Source: Seohaeicola_A nanhaiensis (GTDB lineage: Bacteria; Pseudomonadota; Alphaproteobacteria; Rhodobacterales; Rhodobacteraceae). Taken from it: 64,000 nucleotides of DNA. Positions 36,104 through 45,779 of this stretch are shown here, in pieces. The stretch covers positions 186,001-250,000 of the forward strand of contig NZ_JBHSGI010000024.1 in NCBI RefSeq assembly GCF_042654245.1. Direction: 5' to 3'. The notes below the pieces were generated by a model that was not told the origin of the DNA, did not search any database, and saw nothing but the letters and a program-made list of their open reading frames with translations. Position 1 is the stretch's first letter; each line of letters opens with the position of its first letter. Position numbers and translations under genes: made by a program.

Positions 36104-36991
36104 TGCTCGATCTTCAGCCGCGGGTCGAGCACGTCGCGCAGACCGTCGCCCAGCAGGTTCATGCCTAGCGCAGCCAGGCTGATCGCGAGACCCGGGAACA
36201 GCATGATCCACCAGGCCTCGACCGAATAGTCGCGCCCTTCCGCGATGATGTTGCCCCAGGAAGGGTGCGGCGGCGGCGGACCGATGCCAAGGAAGGACAG
36301 CGCCGCCTCGGCCAGGATCGCATAGGCAAAGACGAAGGTGACAGAGACCAGCAACGGCGCCATGCAGTTCGGCAGGATGTGACGGAAGACGATCCGCGCC
36401 CCCCCCGGCGCCGCTGACCCGCGCTGCGTCGACATAGTCGAGTTCCCGAATGACCAGCGCGGCCGCCCGCACGATACGCGCCATGCGCGGCACATAGGCC
36501 GAGGCTAGCGCGATGATGACGCTCGACACCTGCGGACCAAGGGCGGCGTTGATGCCGATCGCCAGCAGGATCGCCGGAAAGGCCAGCAGCGCGTCCATGA
36601 TGCGCATGATCAGCCCATCGAGCCGGCGGAACCAGGCAGAGGCCAATCCCACCAGCGCGCCGCCGGCCGCTGCCAGCATTGCCGAGGCGAAACCGATCCA
36701 GAGCGAGATCTGCGCGCCGTAAAGGACCCTCGTGAAAATGTCGCGCCCGAAATTGTCGGCGCCGAACCAGAAGTCGGCCGAGGGCGGTGCGAACCGGTTC
36801 CGGAGCGACATGGCGTTGGGCTGACCGTTGGTGAGGAGCGGCGCAGCCAGCGCGAGAACCAGCACAACCAGCACGATCCCTGCGCCGACACGGAACGAGC
36901 GATGCCGCCAAAGCCGTTGCATCAGCACCCGCCATCGCGCCGCGCGCGGCGGCAGTGCGGCGGCGTGCAGGGGCATCGTCGCGTCAGTCAT
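36100..36991 (-). pseudogene. Dipeptide-type ABC permease, DppC type, frameshifted
   Basis: The gene encodes an inner-membrane permease of about 297 residues, but the reading frame is broken. Codons from ATG 36991 give normal DppC sequence to AARVSGAG; normal sequence then continues in another frame from GARIVFRHILPN to the stop at 36100-36102. The break coincides with a run of eight Gs (minus strand; plus coordinates 36399-36406). Seven Gs would restore one frame. This may be a real mutation, a length-variable tract or a sequencing error in a homopolymer. The start overlaps dppB by eight bases. Confidence 0.88.
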
Positions 36992-37928
36992 AGCGGATCC
37001 TCGGGTCGACATAGGCGTAGATCAGGTCGATCACGATATTGATGAAGACGAAGGCGAAGCCGAGCATGAGCATGGTGCCCTGCACCACAGGGTAGTCGCG
37101 CGCCATGATCGCCTGGACGAGCAGCCGTCCGATGCCGGGCATGGCGAAGATCTGCTCGATCACAACAGAGCCGCCGATCAGCAGTGACAGGATATAGCCC
37201 GAAACTGTCACCACCTGCATCAGCGTGTTGCGGAAGGCATGTTTCACGATGGTTGTGAAGGGCGAAACGCCTTTGGCGCGGGCGGTGCGGATATAGTCCT
37301 GGTCGAGTACCTCCAGCATCGCGGAGCGGGTCATCCGCGCCAGGTATCCGATCTGGAACAGCGCCAGCACTACTGCCGGCTGGATCAGCGAGGCCAGCCA
37401 GTTCCCGACCCCCTGTGACAGAGGCGCGTAGCCGGACGAGGGCAGCCAACCGAGCGTCACCGAAAACAGGATCACCGACAGGATCGCGATCCAGAAGTTG
37501 GGCACCGAGACGCCCACCAGCGCCAGCATCATCACTGCGCTGTCGGCCCAGGTGTCCCGCCAGACGGCGGCGACCACGCCCAGCACGATCCCGACAGGAA
37601 TGGTGATGACGAAGGCAACCAGCGCCAACGAAAGCGTCACCGGCAGGCGCTCGGCCACGGCGGTGGCGACCGGCTGGTTCAGCATCAGCGAACGACCGAA
37701 ATCGCCTTGCAGCAGGTTGGTGATCCAAAGCCACAGCTGCGTCGCCACCGGCTGATCCAGCCCGAGATCGCGGCGCACCTGCGCGATCGCATCCTGGTCG
37801 GCCATGTCACCGGCAATGATCGTGGCCGGGTCGCCGGGAAGAAGATGCATCAGCAGGAAGGTCAGCACCGCCACCACCAGCATCACCGGGATCGCCTGCG
37901 CGATGCGGAAGGCTATGAGCTTGGGCAT
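36984..37928 (-). CDS. Dipeptide-type ABC permease, DppB type
   Basis: A 314-residue inner-membrane permease with six predicted helices. The N-terminal helix is followed by the LLPGDPA motif near residue 30, and the BPD-type EAA loop (DYIRTARAKGVSPFTTIVKHAFRN, split here by residue numbering near 190-215) contacts the ATPase. It lies between the solute-binding protein gene (85 bases upstream) and the broken dppC. The sequence is intact. Confidence 0.93.
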   Translation of the reverse strand: MPKLIAFRIAQAIPVMLVVAVLTFLLMHLLPGDPATIIAGDMADQDAIAQVRRDLGLDQPVATQLWLWITNLLQGDFGRSLMLNQPVATAVAERLPVTLSLALVAFVITIPVGIVLGVVAAVWRDTWADSAVMMLALVGVSVPNFWIAILSVILFSVTLGWLPSSGYAPLSQGVGNWLASLIQPAVVLALFQIGYLARMTRSAMLEVLDQDYIRTARAKGVSPFTTIVKHAFRNTLMQVVTVSGYILSLLIGGSVVIEQIFAMPGIGRLLVQAIMARDYPVVQGTMLMLGFAFVFINIVIDLIYAYVDPRIRYD

Positions 37929-38013
37929 GCAATGCTGCTCCTGCCGGTCGGGGCTTTGGGGAAGGGAAGGGCACGGGCGGCAGGAGCCGCCCGCACAAGC
38001 ATTTGGGTGGGCT

Positions 38014-39573
38014 TCAGCGGTCCAGCCACATGTCCCAGAACAGGTTGATGTTGAACTCGCGGAATCCCTTGAGATCGTTCGAGATCGCCCGGTTGGAACC
38101 GCGGTCCGACACCTTGATCATGTAGGCGCCCTCCAGGACTTCGGCCTCGATGTCCTTCCACGCCGCCACACGGTCCTTCAGGTCGAGAGAGCCGTAGAAC
38201 TTGGCAAAGGCATCATCGAGCACCTTGTTGTTCTCGATATGGGGGAAGTTGTAGATCATCGTCTGCCACTGTTGCGGCCCGAGGATCGGGTTCGAGCAGA
38301 AGGATGTCGTCGAGACGTTCCAGCCGCCATTGCCAGACTGCAGGTTCGACGCGTTGGTGGTCCAGTCGGTGATGTCGACCTTGACCTTCATCCCCGCCAG
38401 CTTGAGCTGTTCGGCCAGCACCAGAATCGAGTCGCGCATGTAGCCGTAGTTCGTGTTTGATTGCAGCACGATCTCCTCGCCCTTGTAGCCTGCCTCCTTC
38501 AGCAGCGCCTTCGCGGCCTCGGGATCGCCCTGGTCGTACCAGCCGGCATTCGCGTCGCCGATGAAGTAGGCTCCGCCCGGATAGACCATCGAGAAATTCG
38601 GCCGCGCCGCCTCGCCGGAGGCGAGGATCAGGTCGTCCACTTCGGTCGCGGTGCGGATGGCCTGCCGGATCAGCCGGTTGTCGGTCGGGGCCTGCGCCGA
38701 GTGGACGATCAGGTATTGCTGGCAATAAGGGAAGACCGTGACCGGGGTCACGCCTTCGGTTCCCTCCAGCCGCTTGGCCAAGTCGAGCGGCAGCGCGGTG
38801 GTGATGTCAGCCTCGCCGGTCTGCATGGCGGCCACCCGCGCATTGGCCTCGGGCAGGAAATTGTAGCGCACAGCATCCACGTAGACGGTCTTCTTGCCGA
38901 CATAGCCGTCCGGCCCCTCGGCATCTTCTCGCGGAACGTAGTTCGGGTTCTTCTCTATCACCAGGTGGCTGTCCTTCACCCATTCACCCAGCGTGAAGGG
39001 TCCGGTGCCGATCACTTCGATCTCACGCGGCGGCGCATTGCGCTGAGAGGCCGGCATGATCGAAAACGGATAGACCGGCGTCTTAAGCTGGTCGATGAAC
39101 ACCGTGTTCAGCTTGTTCAACTCGATGATGAACGTATAGGGATCCGGCGTGCGGTATTCTTTGACGTCGGCCAGTGTTGCCTTTCCTGGACTTACTTCGG
39201 CATAACGCTCGAAGGTCGCCTTGACGTCGGCCGACGTCATCTCGTCGCCATTGTGGAACTTCACGCCTTTCCGCAGGTGGAAGGTGAAGGTCTTGCCGTC
39301 TTCCGAGATGTCATAGCTCTCCGCCAGCATTGGCTTGGCGTCATAGTTGCTGTCCATGAAGACCAATGGCTCAAAGATATGCGCGATGACCTCCAATTCG
39401 ACGAGGCTCGCAGCCATCTGCGGGTCCAGCTGCCCGGGACCCGAGTTGTTGGCATAGACGATCGTGCCGCCTTGCTTGGGCGTCTGCGCGAAGGCAGCGG
39501 CAAGCGGGGCAGTCGCCAGAAGCGCGGCCGAAAGCACGAGACCGGCGGCGCGGCCGGGACTGAAATGTTTCAT
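38014..39573 (-). CDS. ABC transporter solute-binding protein, family 5 (DppA/OppA type)
   Basis: A 519-residue periplasmic binding protein that delivers the substrate to the DppBCDF-type importer. The signal peptide ends near AAFAQTPKQGG. The SBP_bac_5 pattern is clear: TIVYANNSGPGQLDPQ at the mature N-terminus, then AESYDISEDGKTFTFHLRKG and VKFHNGD. The ligand cannot be told from sequence; the family takes peptides, opines, glutathione and other amides. It lies between the broken acylase and dppB on the same strand. Confidence 0.93.
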   Translation of the reverse strand: MKHFSPGRAAGLVLSAALLATAPLAAAFAQTPKQGGTIVYANNSGPGQLDPQMAASLVELEVIAHIFEPLVFMDSNYDAKPMLAESYDISEDGKTFTFHLRKGVKFHNGDEMTSADVKATFERYAEVSPGKATLADVKEYRTPDPYTFIIELNKLNTVFIDQLKTPVYPFSIMPASQRNAPPREIEVIGTGPFTLGEWVKDSHLVIEKNPNYVPREDAEGPDGYVGKKTVYVDAVRYNFLPEANARVAAMQTGEADITTALPLDLAKRLEGTEGVTPVTVFPYCQQYLIVHSAQAPTDNRLIRQAIRTATEVDDLILASGEAARPNFSMVYPGGAYFIGDANAGWYDQGDPEAAKALLKEAGYKGEEIVLQSNTNYGYMRDSILVLAEQLKLAGMKVKVDITDWTTNASNLQSGNGGWNVSTTSFCSNPILGPQQWQTMIYNFPHIENNKVLDDAFAKFYGSLDLKDRVAAWKDIEAEVLEGAYMIKVSDRGSNRAISNDLKGFREFNINLFWDMWLDR

Positions 39574-39631
39574 TGCGTCGTCTCCCTGTTGTTATCCGTC
39601 TGCTGTCCGGCTGCAGGCCGGTCGTCGTTGG

Positions 39632-41920
39632 TCATGCCGGCATGTAGCGGCTGCGGGTGACCGCATGGGCCTCGACCGCCGCAGAGCTGTAGGGCATCGG
39701 CACCAGTTCGCCCTGCGCCCAGAGCGGGTTCTGATCGGAATAGTGCCGGTCGCCGGGACGCCCCGAGGTTCCGTGCAGCACGATCCAGCGGCTGTTGTCC
39801 CAGTCGGCGAGATCGAAGATGTAACGCGCGACCGGACCATAGACCGACCGGGTGCCAAAACCCGGAAAGCCGCCGGTCGCCAGCACGCAGTCTCCGTCCC
39901 CGCCGGTCGGATTCGACACAGGGGCGGCGGTGCCCTCGGACTGCGGGAACGCATGTGCCAGCGGGTGAACGAAGACAGGCAGATGCGCCGCTCCCCAGGG
40001 CATGGGCGCCGGGCCTGCGGTAACTGTCGCCACCGCCTCGCGGATCACCTCCGCCCAGCTGGCGCCGCCCAGCAGCGTGGTATCGTCCGAACGCAGCAGG
40101 TTCGGGAGCGTCCACCATAGCTGGTTCAGCGCCGGAATGCCGGGCGCGGGCGAGGCGGCAACATCGCGCGAGGCCGCTTCCAGTCCCGAGCGGCGGCCCA
40201 GGATACGGGTCATTTCCTGGCGGATCAGATAGTAGAGCGTCGGCGCTGTCAGTCCCGCGTCCATCCGACCGTCCCAAGCCTCCAGCACTGCCAAGAGCGT
40301 CTCGCCGCTGTCGCATTCCGCAGCGAGGATACTTGCCACGATCTCGCGCGCCGGGGCGCTGTCGGTGTCTCGAAGGATGTCGGCCACATCTCCAGCGGTC
40401 AGACCCTGCACCCGCTCGATGCGCGCAGCCACCCGCGCCGCGCGTGTCGTCGGATGGCAATCGGTGGTGAGATAGTCGGGATGATCCTCGGGCACGAGGC
40501 GATTGTTGGCCGTGACGACGTAACCTCGCACTGGGTCGATCTCGCGCGGCATCCGCTCAAAGGGAATCAAGCCCTGCCATTCATGTGCACCGGTCCAGCC
40601 CGGCATCGGCAACCAACCGTTGGCGCGCTCCCGCACCGGGACAGCCGCGCGCACCAGCACGCCGATTTGCCCGTCGCGATCGGCGCCCACCAGGTTGTGA
40701 TCGATCACCCCCCAACCCTTGCAGCTGTCGTAGAAATCCGCCAGCGTGGGCGACTTCAGCATTGGCAGCAAGCAGTCGAGCGAGCGGTCCGTGTCGAACA
40801 GCTGGACCGATTTCAGCACCAGTGCGCGCCCGCTTTCGGGACGGCCCGCAATGACCGGCCCGTGCCGGGTCTCGGTCACGGTGATCGTTTCCGCAGCTTC
40901 GCCACGCACGGCGATGGTCTCCTGCCGCCGCACGGACGGATCCCAGCCATTCTCGGCGCGGAACTGCGCGCCACTCTCGGCGAAGTCCTCGATATACACG
41001 TCGTGGATGTCGGCGAAGGAGTGGGTCACACACCAGGCGACGCGCTCGGTATGGCAGAAATGCGGGAAGGCGGGCACCCCCGGCACCGAAAAGCCGATGG
41101 CGTCGAAGTCTGGCCCGGTCAGGTGGAGCTGGGTATACATTCCCGGGATTTCGTATTGGCGGTGCGGATCCCCCGCAACCAGCGGCATCCCCGACGCGGT
41201 GCGCGCGCCGCTGACCGCTCAGTTGTTCGATCCGCCAACCGTGCCGTCCGGCGGCGCCTTTCTGGTCAGGGCCTCTACCGCGGGTTTCAGCGCCTCGAGA
41301 TCCGCCACGACGCGCCGTCCGGCCTCGCCTTGCGGCACGATGAACTGTTCGATCCCACCATCGTCATAGCGAAGCAGCGAAATCGCATCGGGTCCGATTG
41401 TCGCAACCGCCGCCGCGCGCCACAGCTTGAACCAGACGGATCCCATGAGAAGGCCCCGCTGGCGCATGACCGCCACCGAAAACCAGGGCTCCCATCGCAT
41501 CGGGCGTTCGCCGAGCAAGTCGTATTCGGGTGCGCTGCCGCCTGCGTCGATCCAGGCGTTCACCCCGGCGGCATAGGAGACAAGCATCGCGCGGGTCTCG
41601 GCGCAGAGCGCGTCGTAGTCGCGCCGAGAGGCCGCTTCGACCCCCAGTTGGCGGGCGAGCCGGTCGGCGGGCAGAGCGGAAGGTCCCGCCCATTCGGCAA
41701 ACCGCCCAACAGCCCGGCGAAGGGCGGCTTCCATCTGCCACATGCGGTCCTCTGCATGGACATGCCCGTTGAGGAAGAAGAGGTCGGCCGTCGTCTCGGC
41801 CCGCACGTGAGGAATGCCCCATTGGTCGCGCAGAACCTCTGCGGCGGCCTCGATCCCCTCCAGATTCGCCGCTGGGTTTTCCTCGGAGCGGTTCGCGAAA
41901 GCGGCGGCGGAAGGTGTCAT
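39632..41920 (-). pseudogene. Penicillin-acylase-family amidohydrolase with in-frame TGA
   Basis: An N-terminal-nucleophile hydrolase precursor of about 760 codons that would cleave an amide in the periplasm or cytosol after self-processing. The alpha-chain part begins near LRDQWGIPHVRAET and ends at GGSNN. The next codon is TGA (41219-41221), where the family has TGG (Trp), and the same frame then continues with AVSGARTASGMPLVAGDPHR and the rest of the beta chain. A single base change therefore truncates the protein right after the catalytic Ser. A start at 41965 is also in frame; ATG at 41920 leaves the putative operator outside the gene. No clear signal peptide is seen. Confidence 0.88.
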
Positions 41921-41941
41921 GACGGCCAGTTCACTTGATTC

Positions 41942-41951
41942 GGATATATCA
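41942..41951. promoter_or_regulatory. Near-palindromic site GGATATATCA (candidate operator)
   Basis: It lies just upstream of the acylase-ABC operon and contains the perfect palindrome GATATATC. It differs by one base from TGATATATCA, the idealised form shared with sites at 42071-42080 and 49081-49090. FCD-type GntR regulators bind short palindromes of this kind. Unproven. Confidence 0.45.
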
Positions 41952-42070
41952 TAAGCCTGACACATGTTCCGATTGCTTCAAGAAATAATCCCGATCAAGC
42001 ACCATCTAGGGTGCTCGCTACGGAAATATCTGAGGAAATACGCATTTTCTTGAGCTGTTTTTCCACATTA

Positions 42071-42080
42071 TGATATATTA
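42071..42080. promoter_or_regulatory. Near-palindromic site TGATATATTA (candidate operator)
   Basis: It lies in the AT-rich promoter region 55 bases before the class IV aminotransferase gene. It differs by one base from TGATATATCA and shares an 11-base inverted match with the site at 41942-41951 (ATATATCATAA on opposite strands). It may be a second half of the divergent control region. Confidence 0.45.
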
Positions 42081-42134
42081 AAAACCTGTTCCCTAAGGAA
42101 TTTTGTCCCGACTCGGGGGGAGCGGCAAAGGGCG

Positions 42135-43064
42135 ATGACCGGCATGAGCAGTGATTTTTCCTTCGGTTCGGCCTACATGAAGGGGCGATACATGCCTGTC
42201 AGCGAGGCCGCGATTCCGGTGCTCGACGCGGCCTACCGGCGCTCGGACGTAACCTATGACGTCGTCGGCGTTCGCGACGGCGCCTTCTTTCGGCTCGACG
42301 ATCACATCAACCGATTCCGCGCCTCGCTCACCCGGTTACGGATGACGCCGGTCGAGACGGACGACGACATCCGCGTGATCCTGAACCGAATTGTGGCGCT
42401 CAGCGGCTTGCGCAATGCCTATGTCTCAATGGAATGCCTGCGCGGCGCTCCGCCGCCCGGCAAGACACGCCATCCTTCCAACTGTGAGAGCTATCTCTGC
42501 TGCATCGCCATACCTTGGGTCTCGGTAGCCTCTGACGAGATGTTCCGGCGCGGAATGCACTTGATCATCCCGAAGGTGCGCCGCATTCCGCCCGACAGTT
42601 TCGATCCGACCGTGAAGAACTTCCTTTGGGGCGACTTCACCCAGAGCCTGTTCGAAGCCGAGGACGCGGGCGCCGACTATGCCGTCTTGCTCGACGCCGA
42701 GGGCAATGTGACCGAGGGCGCGGGCTTCAACGTTATGTGCATTGTCGATGGGACTGTTGTTTCACCCGCGCACGGCGCGCTCGAGGGCGTCACCCGCGCC
42801 TCGGTCTTCGAACTTTGCGAGGAACTGGGGATTCCCACCGAGATCCGCGACATCTCGGCCGACGAGCTGCGCAACGCCGACGAGATCTTCACCTGCACCA
42901 CGGCGGGCGGCATCATGCCGGCCTCGCGCATCGACGGGCGCATCCTGACCAATGACGCGCCGGGGCCGATCTCGTCGCAGCTGCGTGAGCGGTTCTGGAG
43001 CCGGCGCGCCGAGGGTTGGCATGCAACGCCGGTCGATTACTCCGTTGTAGCCGGGAGCAACTGA
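42135..43064 (+). CDS. PLP-dependent aminotransferase, class IV (branched-chain/amine transaminase fold)
   Basis: A 309-residue fold-type IV aminotransferase. The PLP lysine is in DPTVKNFLWGDF near residue 160, followed by AVLLDAEGNVTEGAGFNV (the cofactor-binding Glu region near 195) and TCTTAGGIMPAS near residue 255. The class includes branched-chain, D-amino-acid and (R)-amine transaminases; the YVSMECLRG region does not settle which. It is divergent from the acylase operon and three bases ahead of an SDR gene. An alternative start is ATG at 42144. Inferred role: transamination of an amine released by the amidohydrolases. Confidence 0.88.
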   Translation: MTGMSSDFSFGSAYMKGRYMPVSEAAIPVLDAAYRRSDVTYDVVGVRDGAFFRLDDHINRFRASLTRLRMTPVETDDDIRVILNRIVALSGLRNAYVSMECLRGAPPPGKTRHPSNCESYLCCIAIPWVSVASDEMFRRGMHLIIPKVRRIPPDSFDPTVKNFLWGDFTQSLFEAEDAGADYAVLLDAEGNVTEGAGFNVMCIVDGTVVSPAHGALEGVTRASVFELCEELGIPTEIRDISADELRNADEIFTCTTAGGIMPASRIDGRILTNDAPGPISSQLRERFWSRRAEGWHATPVDYSVVAGSN

Positions 43065-43067
43065 CAA

Positions 43068-43820
43068 ATGATCATCGTGACCGGGGGCACCCACGGCATC
43101 GGCCGCGCGGCCGCGCGCATCCTGGCGGGCGAGGGGCATCGCGTGCTGATCGCCGGCCGCGACGCCGAGGCCGGAGAGGCCGCAATGCGCGAGATCGCCG
43201 GCCTGCACTACATCTGCGCCGACATTTCCGAAGAGGCCGGCTGCCGGGCGATTGTGGAACGCGCGATGGAACTGGGGGAGGGCCTCATCCGGGGCCTGGT
43301 CAACAACGCGGGGCTTGGCCGCCGCCATGTCTTTGCCGATACGACGGTGGCGGACTGGGACTTGCTGATGACCGTCAATGCCCGCAGCGTCTATCTCATG
43401 ACCCGGCTGGCGCTCGACGGTTTGATCGCGGCGCGGGGATCGGTGGTGAATGTCGCCTCGATCGCCGGTCGCGCAGGCGAAGAGGAACTCGCGCTCTACA
43501 CAGCTTCCAAGGCGGCCGTGATCGGTCTGACGCAAGCGCTGGCACTCGAACTCGGCGACCGGGTGCGCTTCAACGCGATCTGCCCCGGCCAGATCGGTAC
43601 GAGAATGATGGGCAAGGTGCTCTCCGACCCCTATCGCCGCCGCGCGCTGGAACTGCGCATTCCGGTCGGCCGCATCGCCGACCCTGCCGAAGTGGGCGAG
43701 GTGATCGCCTGGCTGGTCTCGGACAGGTCGAGCTATGTCAACGGCGCGGTGATCCCTGTCGATGGCGGCGAGACCGCAGGTCTGCGAAATCCGCGCGCCG
43801 TGGATGAGCCTAGGATATGA
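43068..43820 (+). CDS. Short-chain dehydrogenase/reductase
   Basis: A 250-residue SDR enzyme with GGTHGIGRAAA at residues 6-16, the NNAG motif near residue 83, the catalytic Ser in VNVASIAGRAG and Tyr-x3-Lys in YTASKAAVIG near residue 145, and the C-terminal GAVIPVDGGET. It forms a two-gene operon with the class IV aminotransferase, so it may reduce or oxidise the carbonyl product of that enzyme. It converges on the class II aldolase gene with an 11-base overlap. Confidence 0.9.
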   Translation: MIIVTGGTHGIGRAAARILAGEGHRVLIAGRDAEAGEAAMREIAGLHYICADISEEAGCRAIVERAMELGEGLIRGLVNNAGLGRRHVFADTTVADWDLLMTVNARSVYLMTRLALDGLIAARGSVVNVASIAGRAGEEELALYTASKAAVIGLTQALALELGDRVRFNAICPGQIGTRMMGKVLSDPYRRRALELRIPVGRIADPAEVGEVIAWLVSDRSSYVNGAVIPVDGGETAGLRNPRAVDEPRI

Positions 43821-44469
43821 CCTCTGCCGGCGTGCCGTAGCCGTATGTCTTGTACTGCCGGTGCACCACGGCCATCTCTTCTTCCGACAGCAGCACCGGC
43901 GAACCCATCGCGCGCGCGAGTTGAAACTGGCGCGCCAGCACCTCGAGCTTCTCAGTGCGTCCCATCGCCGTCTCGAGATCGCCGGCCAGCGCGATCATAC
44001 CGTGATTGGCCATGAGGCAGGCGGTAAAGCGGGTGCCCATGGTCGCGACCACCGCCTCCGCCAGCGCCTGCGAGCCGAAGGTCTCGTAGGGCGCACACGG
44101 CACCTCGTTGCCGCCAAAGCTTGCCACCATATAGTGGAACGGCGGCATCGGCTCGCGCAGGCAGGACAGCGCCACACAGTAGGTCGGATGGGCATGCAGC
44201 ACGGCGCCGGCCTCGGGCCGCCGCTGGTAGAGCGCGGCGTGGAGCGCCCATTCGCTCGACGGCTTCCAGTTGCCGCTGAACCTCCCGTCGAAGGATACCG
44301 CAGAAATCTGCCCCGGCTCCATCCGGTCGGGCGGGATGCCCGATGGTGTGATCAGCATCCCCGCTTCGAAACGCATGGAAATATTGCCGGCCGTCGCGTT
44401 CGAAAGCCCGCGTTCCACGCAGAGGCGGCTGTAATGGACAAGCGCCTCGCGGATCTCGCCTTCTGTCAT
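43810..44469 (-). CDS. otnC: Class II aldolase/decarboxylase, OtnC-like
   Basis: A 219-residue zinc enzyme of the class II aldolase/adducin family. Metal-ligand histidines are in AVLHAHPTY (near residue 95), a third His in NHGMIA (near 155), and the acidic residue in SSEWALHAALY near residue 77. Next to a four-carbon acid sugar kinase it is probably 3-oxo-tetronate 4-phosphate decarboxylase (OtnC), giving dihydroxyacetone phosphate and CO2. ATG at 44469 follows GAGGAG. It is the last gene of the operon starting at 48768. Confidence 0.82.
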   Translation of the reverse strand: MTEGEIREALVHYSRLCVERGLSNATAGNISMRFEAGMLITPSGIPPDRMEPGQISAVSFDGRFSGNWKPSSEWALHAALYQRRPEAGAVLHAHPTYCVALSCLREPMPPFHYMVASFGGNEVPCAPYETFGSQALAEAVVATMGTRFTACLMANHGMIALAGDLETAMGRTEKLEVLARQFQLARAMGSPVLLSEEEMAVVHRQYKTYGYGTPAEVIS

Positions 44470-44485
44470 TGCCTTTGCTCCTCGC

Positions 44486-45757
44486 TTAGGGCCGCATGGC
44501 CTCAAGGGCGCGCAGCAGGACGTCGGGCGTCCCGAGCTTGCCCGATTTCAGGAAAAGCGACATCGGGTCCTCGCCCTCGGCGATGCAGAAGCCGCCGCCG
44601 AGAGGTCCGCGGCCCAGCGCTCTTACGCGGGCAATGCCGAGAGCGCCAATGACAGACCCAGAGGTCTCGCCACCGACCACGATCAGCCGCCGAACGCCTC
44701 CCGCATGAAGTCCACGCGCGATTCCGGCGAGCAGACGTTCCGCTCTGCGTGCGGCGCCAATGCGGCCCATTTTCTCCTGCGCGCGGCCGACACCGGCGGC
44801 ATCGGCGCAGGTGGTGATGGCGAAGGGAGCCGCCCCGATCCTGCAGCGCGCCCAGTCGAGTGCCGCCTTGATCTGCGCGTCTTCCGTCCGTTCGTCCAGC
44901 AGGTCGAGAGTCAGGATCTCGTGGCTTGCGCAGAAGGCCGCCAATTGCCCCTCGGCCACCGGCCCGACACTACCGACCAGCACAGCCGCCGGTCCGTCCA
45001 CCTGTTTTGGCGGCGTGGCAGTTCCCCTGAAGGCGGCCGCCCGCGCCAGCCCGAAACCGACCACCAGCGGGTCGCTGGCCACGAAGGCCCGGCTGTCCAG
45101 TGCGAGTTGCGTGCTGATCTCGATGTCATGTGCATCGCTGCTGTCGAGCAGCACGTGGCGATGCCCGGCCGCGACCACACCCGCCAGCGCCGCCCGGGCT
45201 GCCGCTTCGCCCTGGATGAGCTCGAGATGGCTGACCAATCCGAGCGGGCTGCGCGTCTGGTGCGACAGGAAGCGCACGAGGTTCGGGTCCGGCATGGGCG
45301 TCACCGGGTCGAACCGCTTGACCGACTCATTGACCAGGGTTGCCTGGTAAAAAAGGTACCCCTGATGCACCGTTGCGCGAAACTCCGGGAAGCCAGCGCT
45401 GATCAGCATCGGTACCTGGCTGTAACGGTCTGCCAGGAGGTCGGCGGCAATGCCGATATTCCCTTCCTCGGTTGAATCGAAGCTGGCGCAGGCCTTGTAG
45501 GCAACTGTGCCGCAACCCAGCGCGTCGAGCGAATCTAAGCCACGCGTCATCTCGGCCAGCGCATCGGCCGGAGGGCTGAGGCGCATCCGCCCCGCGACGA
45601 CGACTATGGGTGCCCCGCTGTCATCCGCCGCCGCCACCGCCGGATCGAAGTAGACCGGGCATTTGATCCCGGCCTCCTCGAAGTAGCTCGCGACAAGCAA
45701 ACCGCCGGTAAAGTCGTCCGACAGGATGCCGTAGACCGGCTCGCTCCGTTCGCTCAT
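44486..45757 (-). CDS. otnK: Four-carbon acid sugar kinase, OtnK-like
   Basis: A 423-residue kinase of the DUF1537/OtnK family, which phosphorylates 3-oxo-tetronates made from threonate or erythronate. The N-terminal ILSDDFTGGLLVAS block (substrate side) and the C-terminal nucleotide block VVGGETSGSVIGALGI are both present. It is placed between the aldolase/decarboxylase gene (16 bases) and the dimethylformamidase-like gene (22 bases) in one operon. The dehydrogenase expected to make the oxo-acid (LtnD/DenD) is not obvious; the neighbouring SDR could serve. The frame is open to 45808, but ATG at 45757 gives the conserved start. Confidence 0.87.
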   Translation of the reverse strand: MSERSEPVYGILSDDFTGGLLVASYFEEAGIKCPVYFDPAVAAADDSGAPIVVVAGRMRLSPPADALAEMTRGLDSLDALGCGTVAYKACASFDSTEEGNIGIAADLLADRYSQVPMLISAGFPEFRATVHQGYLFYQATLVNESVKRFDPVTPMPDPNLVRFLSHQTRSPLGLVSHLELIQGEAAARAALAGVVAAGHRHVLLDSSDAHDIEISTQLALDSRAFVASDPLVVGFGLARAAAFRGTATPPKQVDGPAAVLVGSVGPVAEGQLAAFCASHEILTLDLLDERTEDAQIKAALDWARCRIGAAPFAITTCADAAGVGRAQEKMGRIGAARRAERLLAGIARGLHAGGVRRLIVVGGETSGSVIGALGIARVRALGRGPLGGGFCIAEGEDPMSLFLKSGKLGTPDVLLRALEAMRP

Positions 45758-45779
45758 TCCATCCTCCCCCGAAACTGCG

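Noticed and set aside
35132..37012. A 626-codon frame reading as a permease fused to an ATPase
   Set aside because: The first part is true DppC and the last part true DppD, but the middle is out-of-frame dppC sequence. The fusion arises from the extra G; the normal dppD start with an ATGA junction is present.
41219..41221. TGA in the acylase as a selenocysteine or other recoding site
   Set aside because: The family has Trp here, no hairpin resembling a SECIS element is apparent just downstream, and no selenoprotein machinery gene is in the window. A nonsense mutation is simpler.
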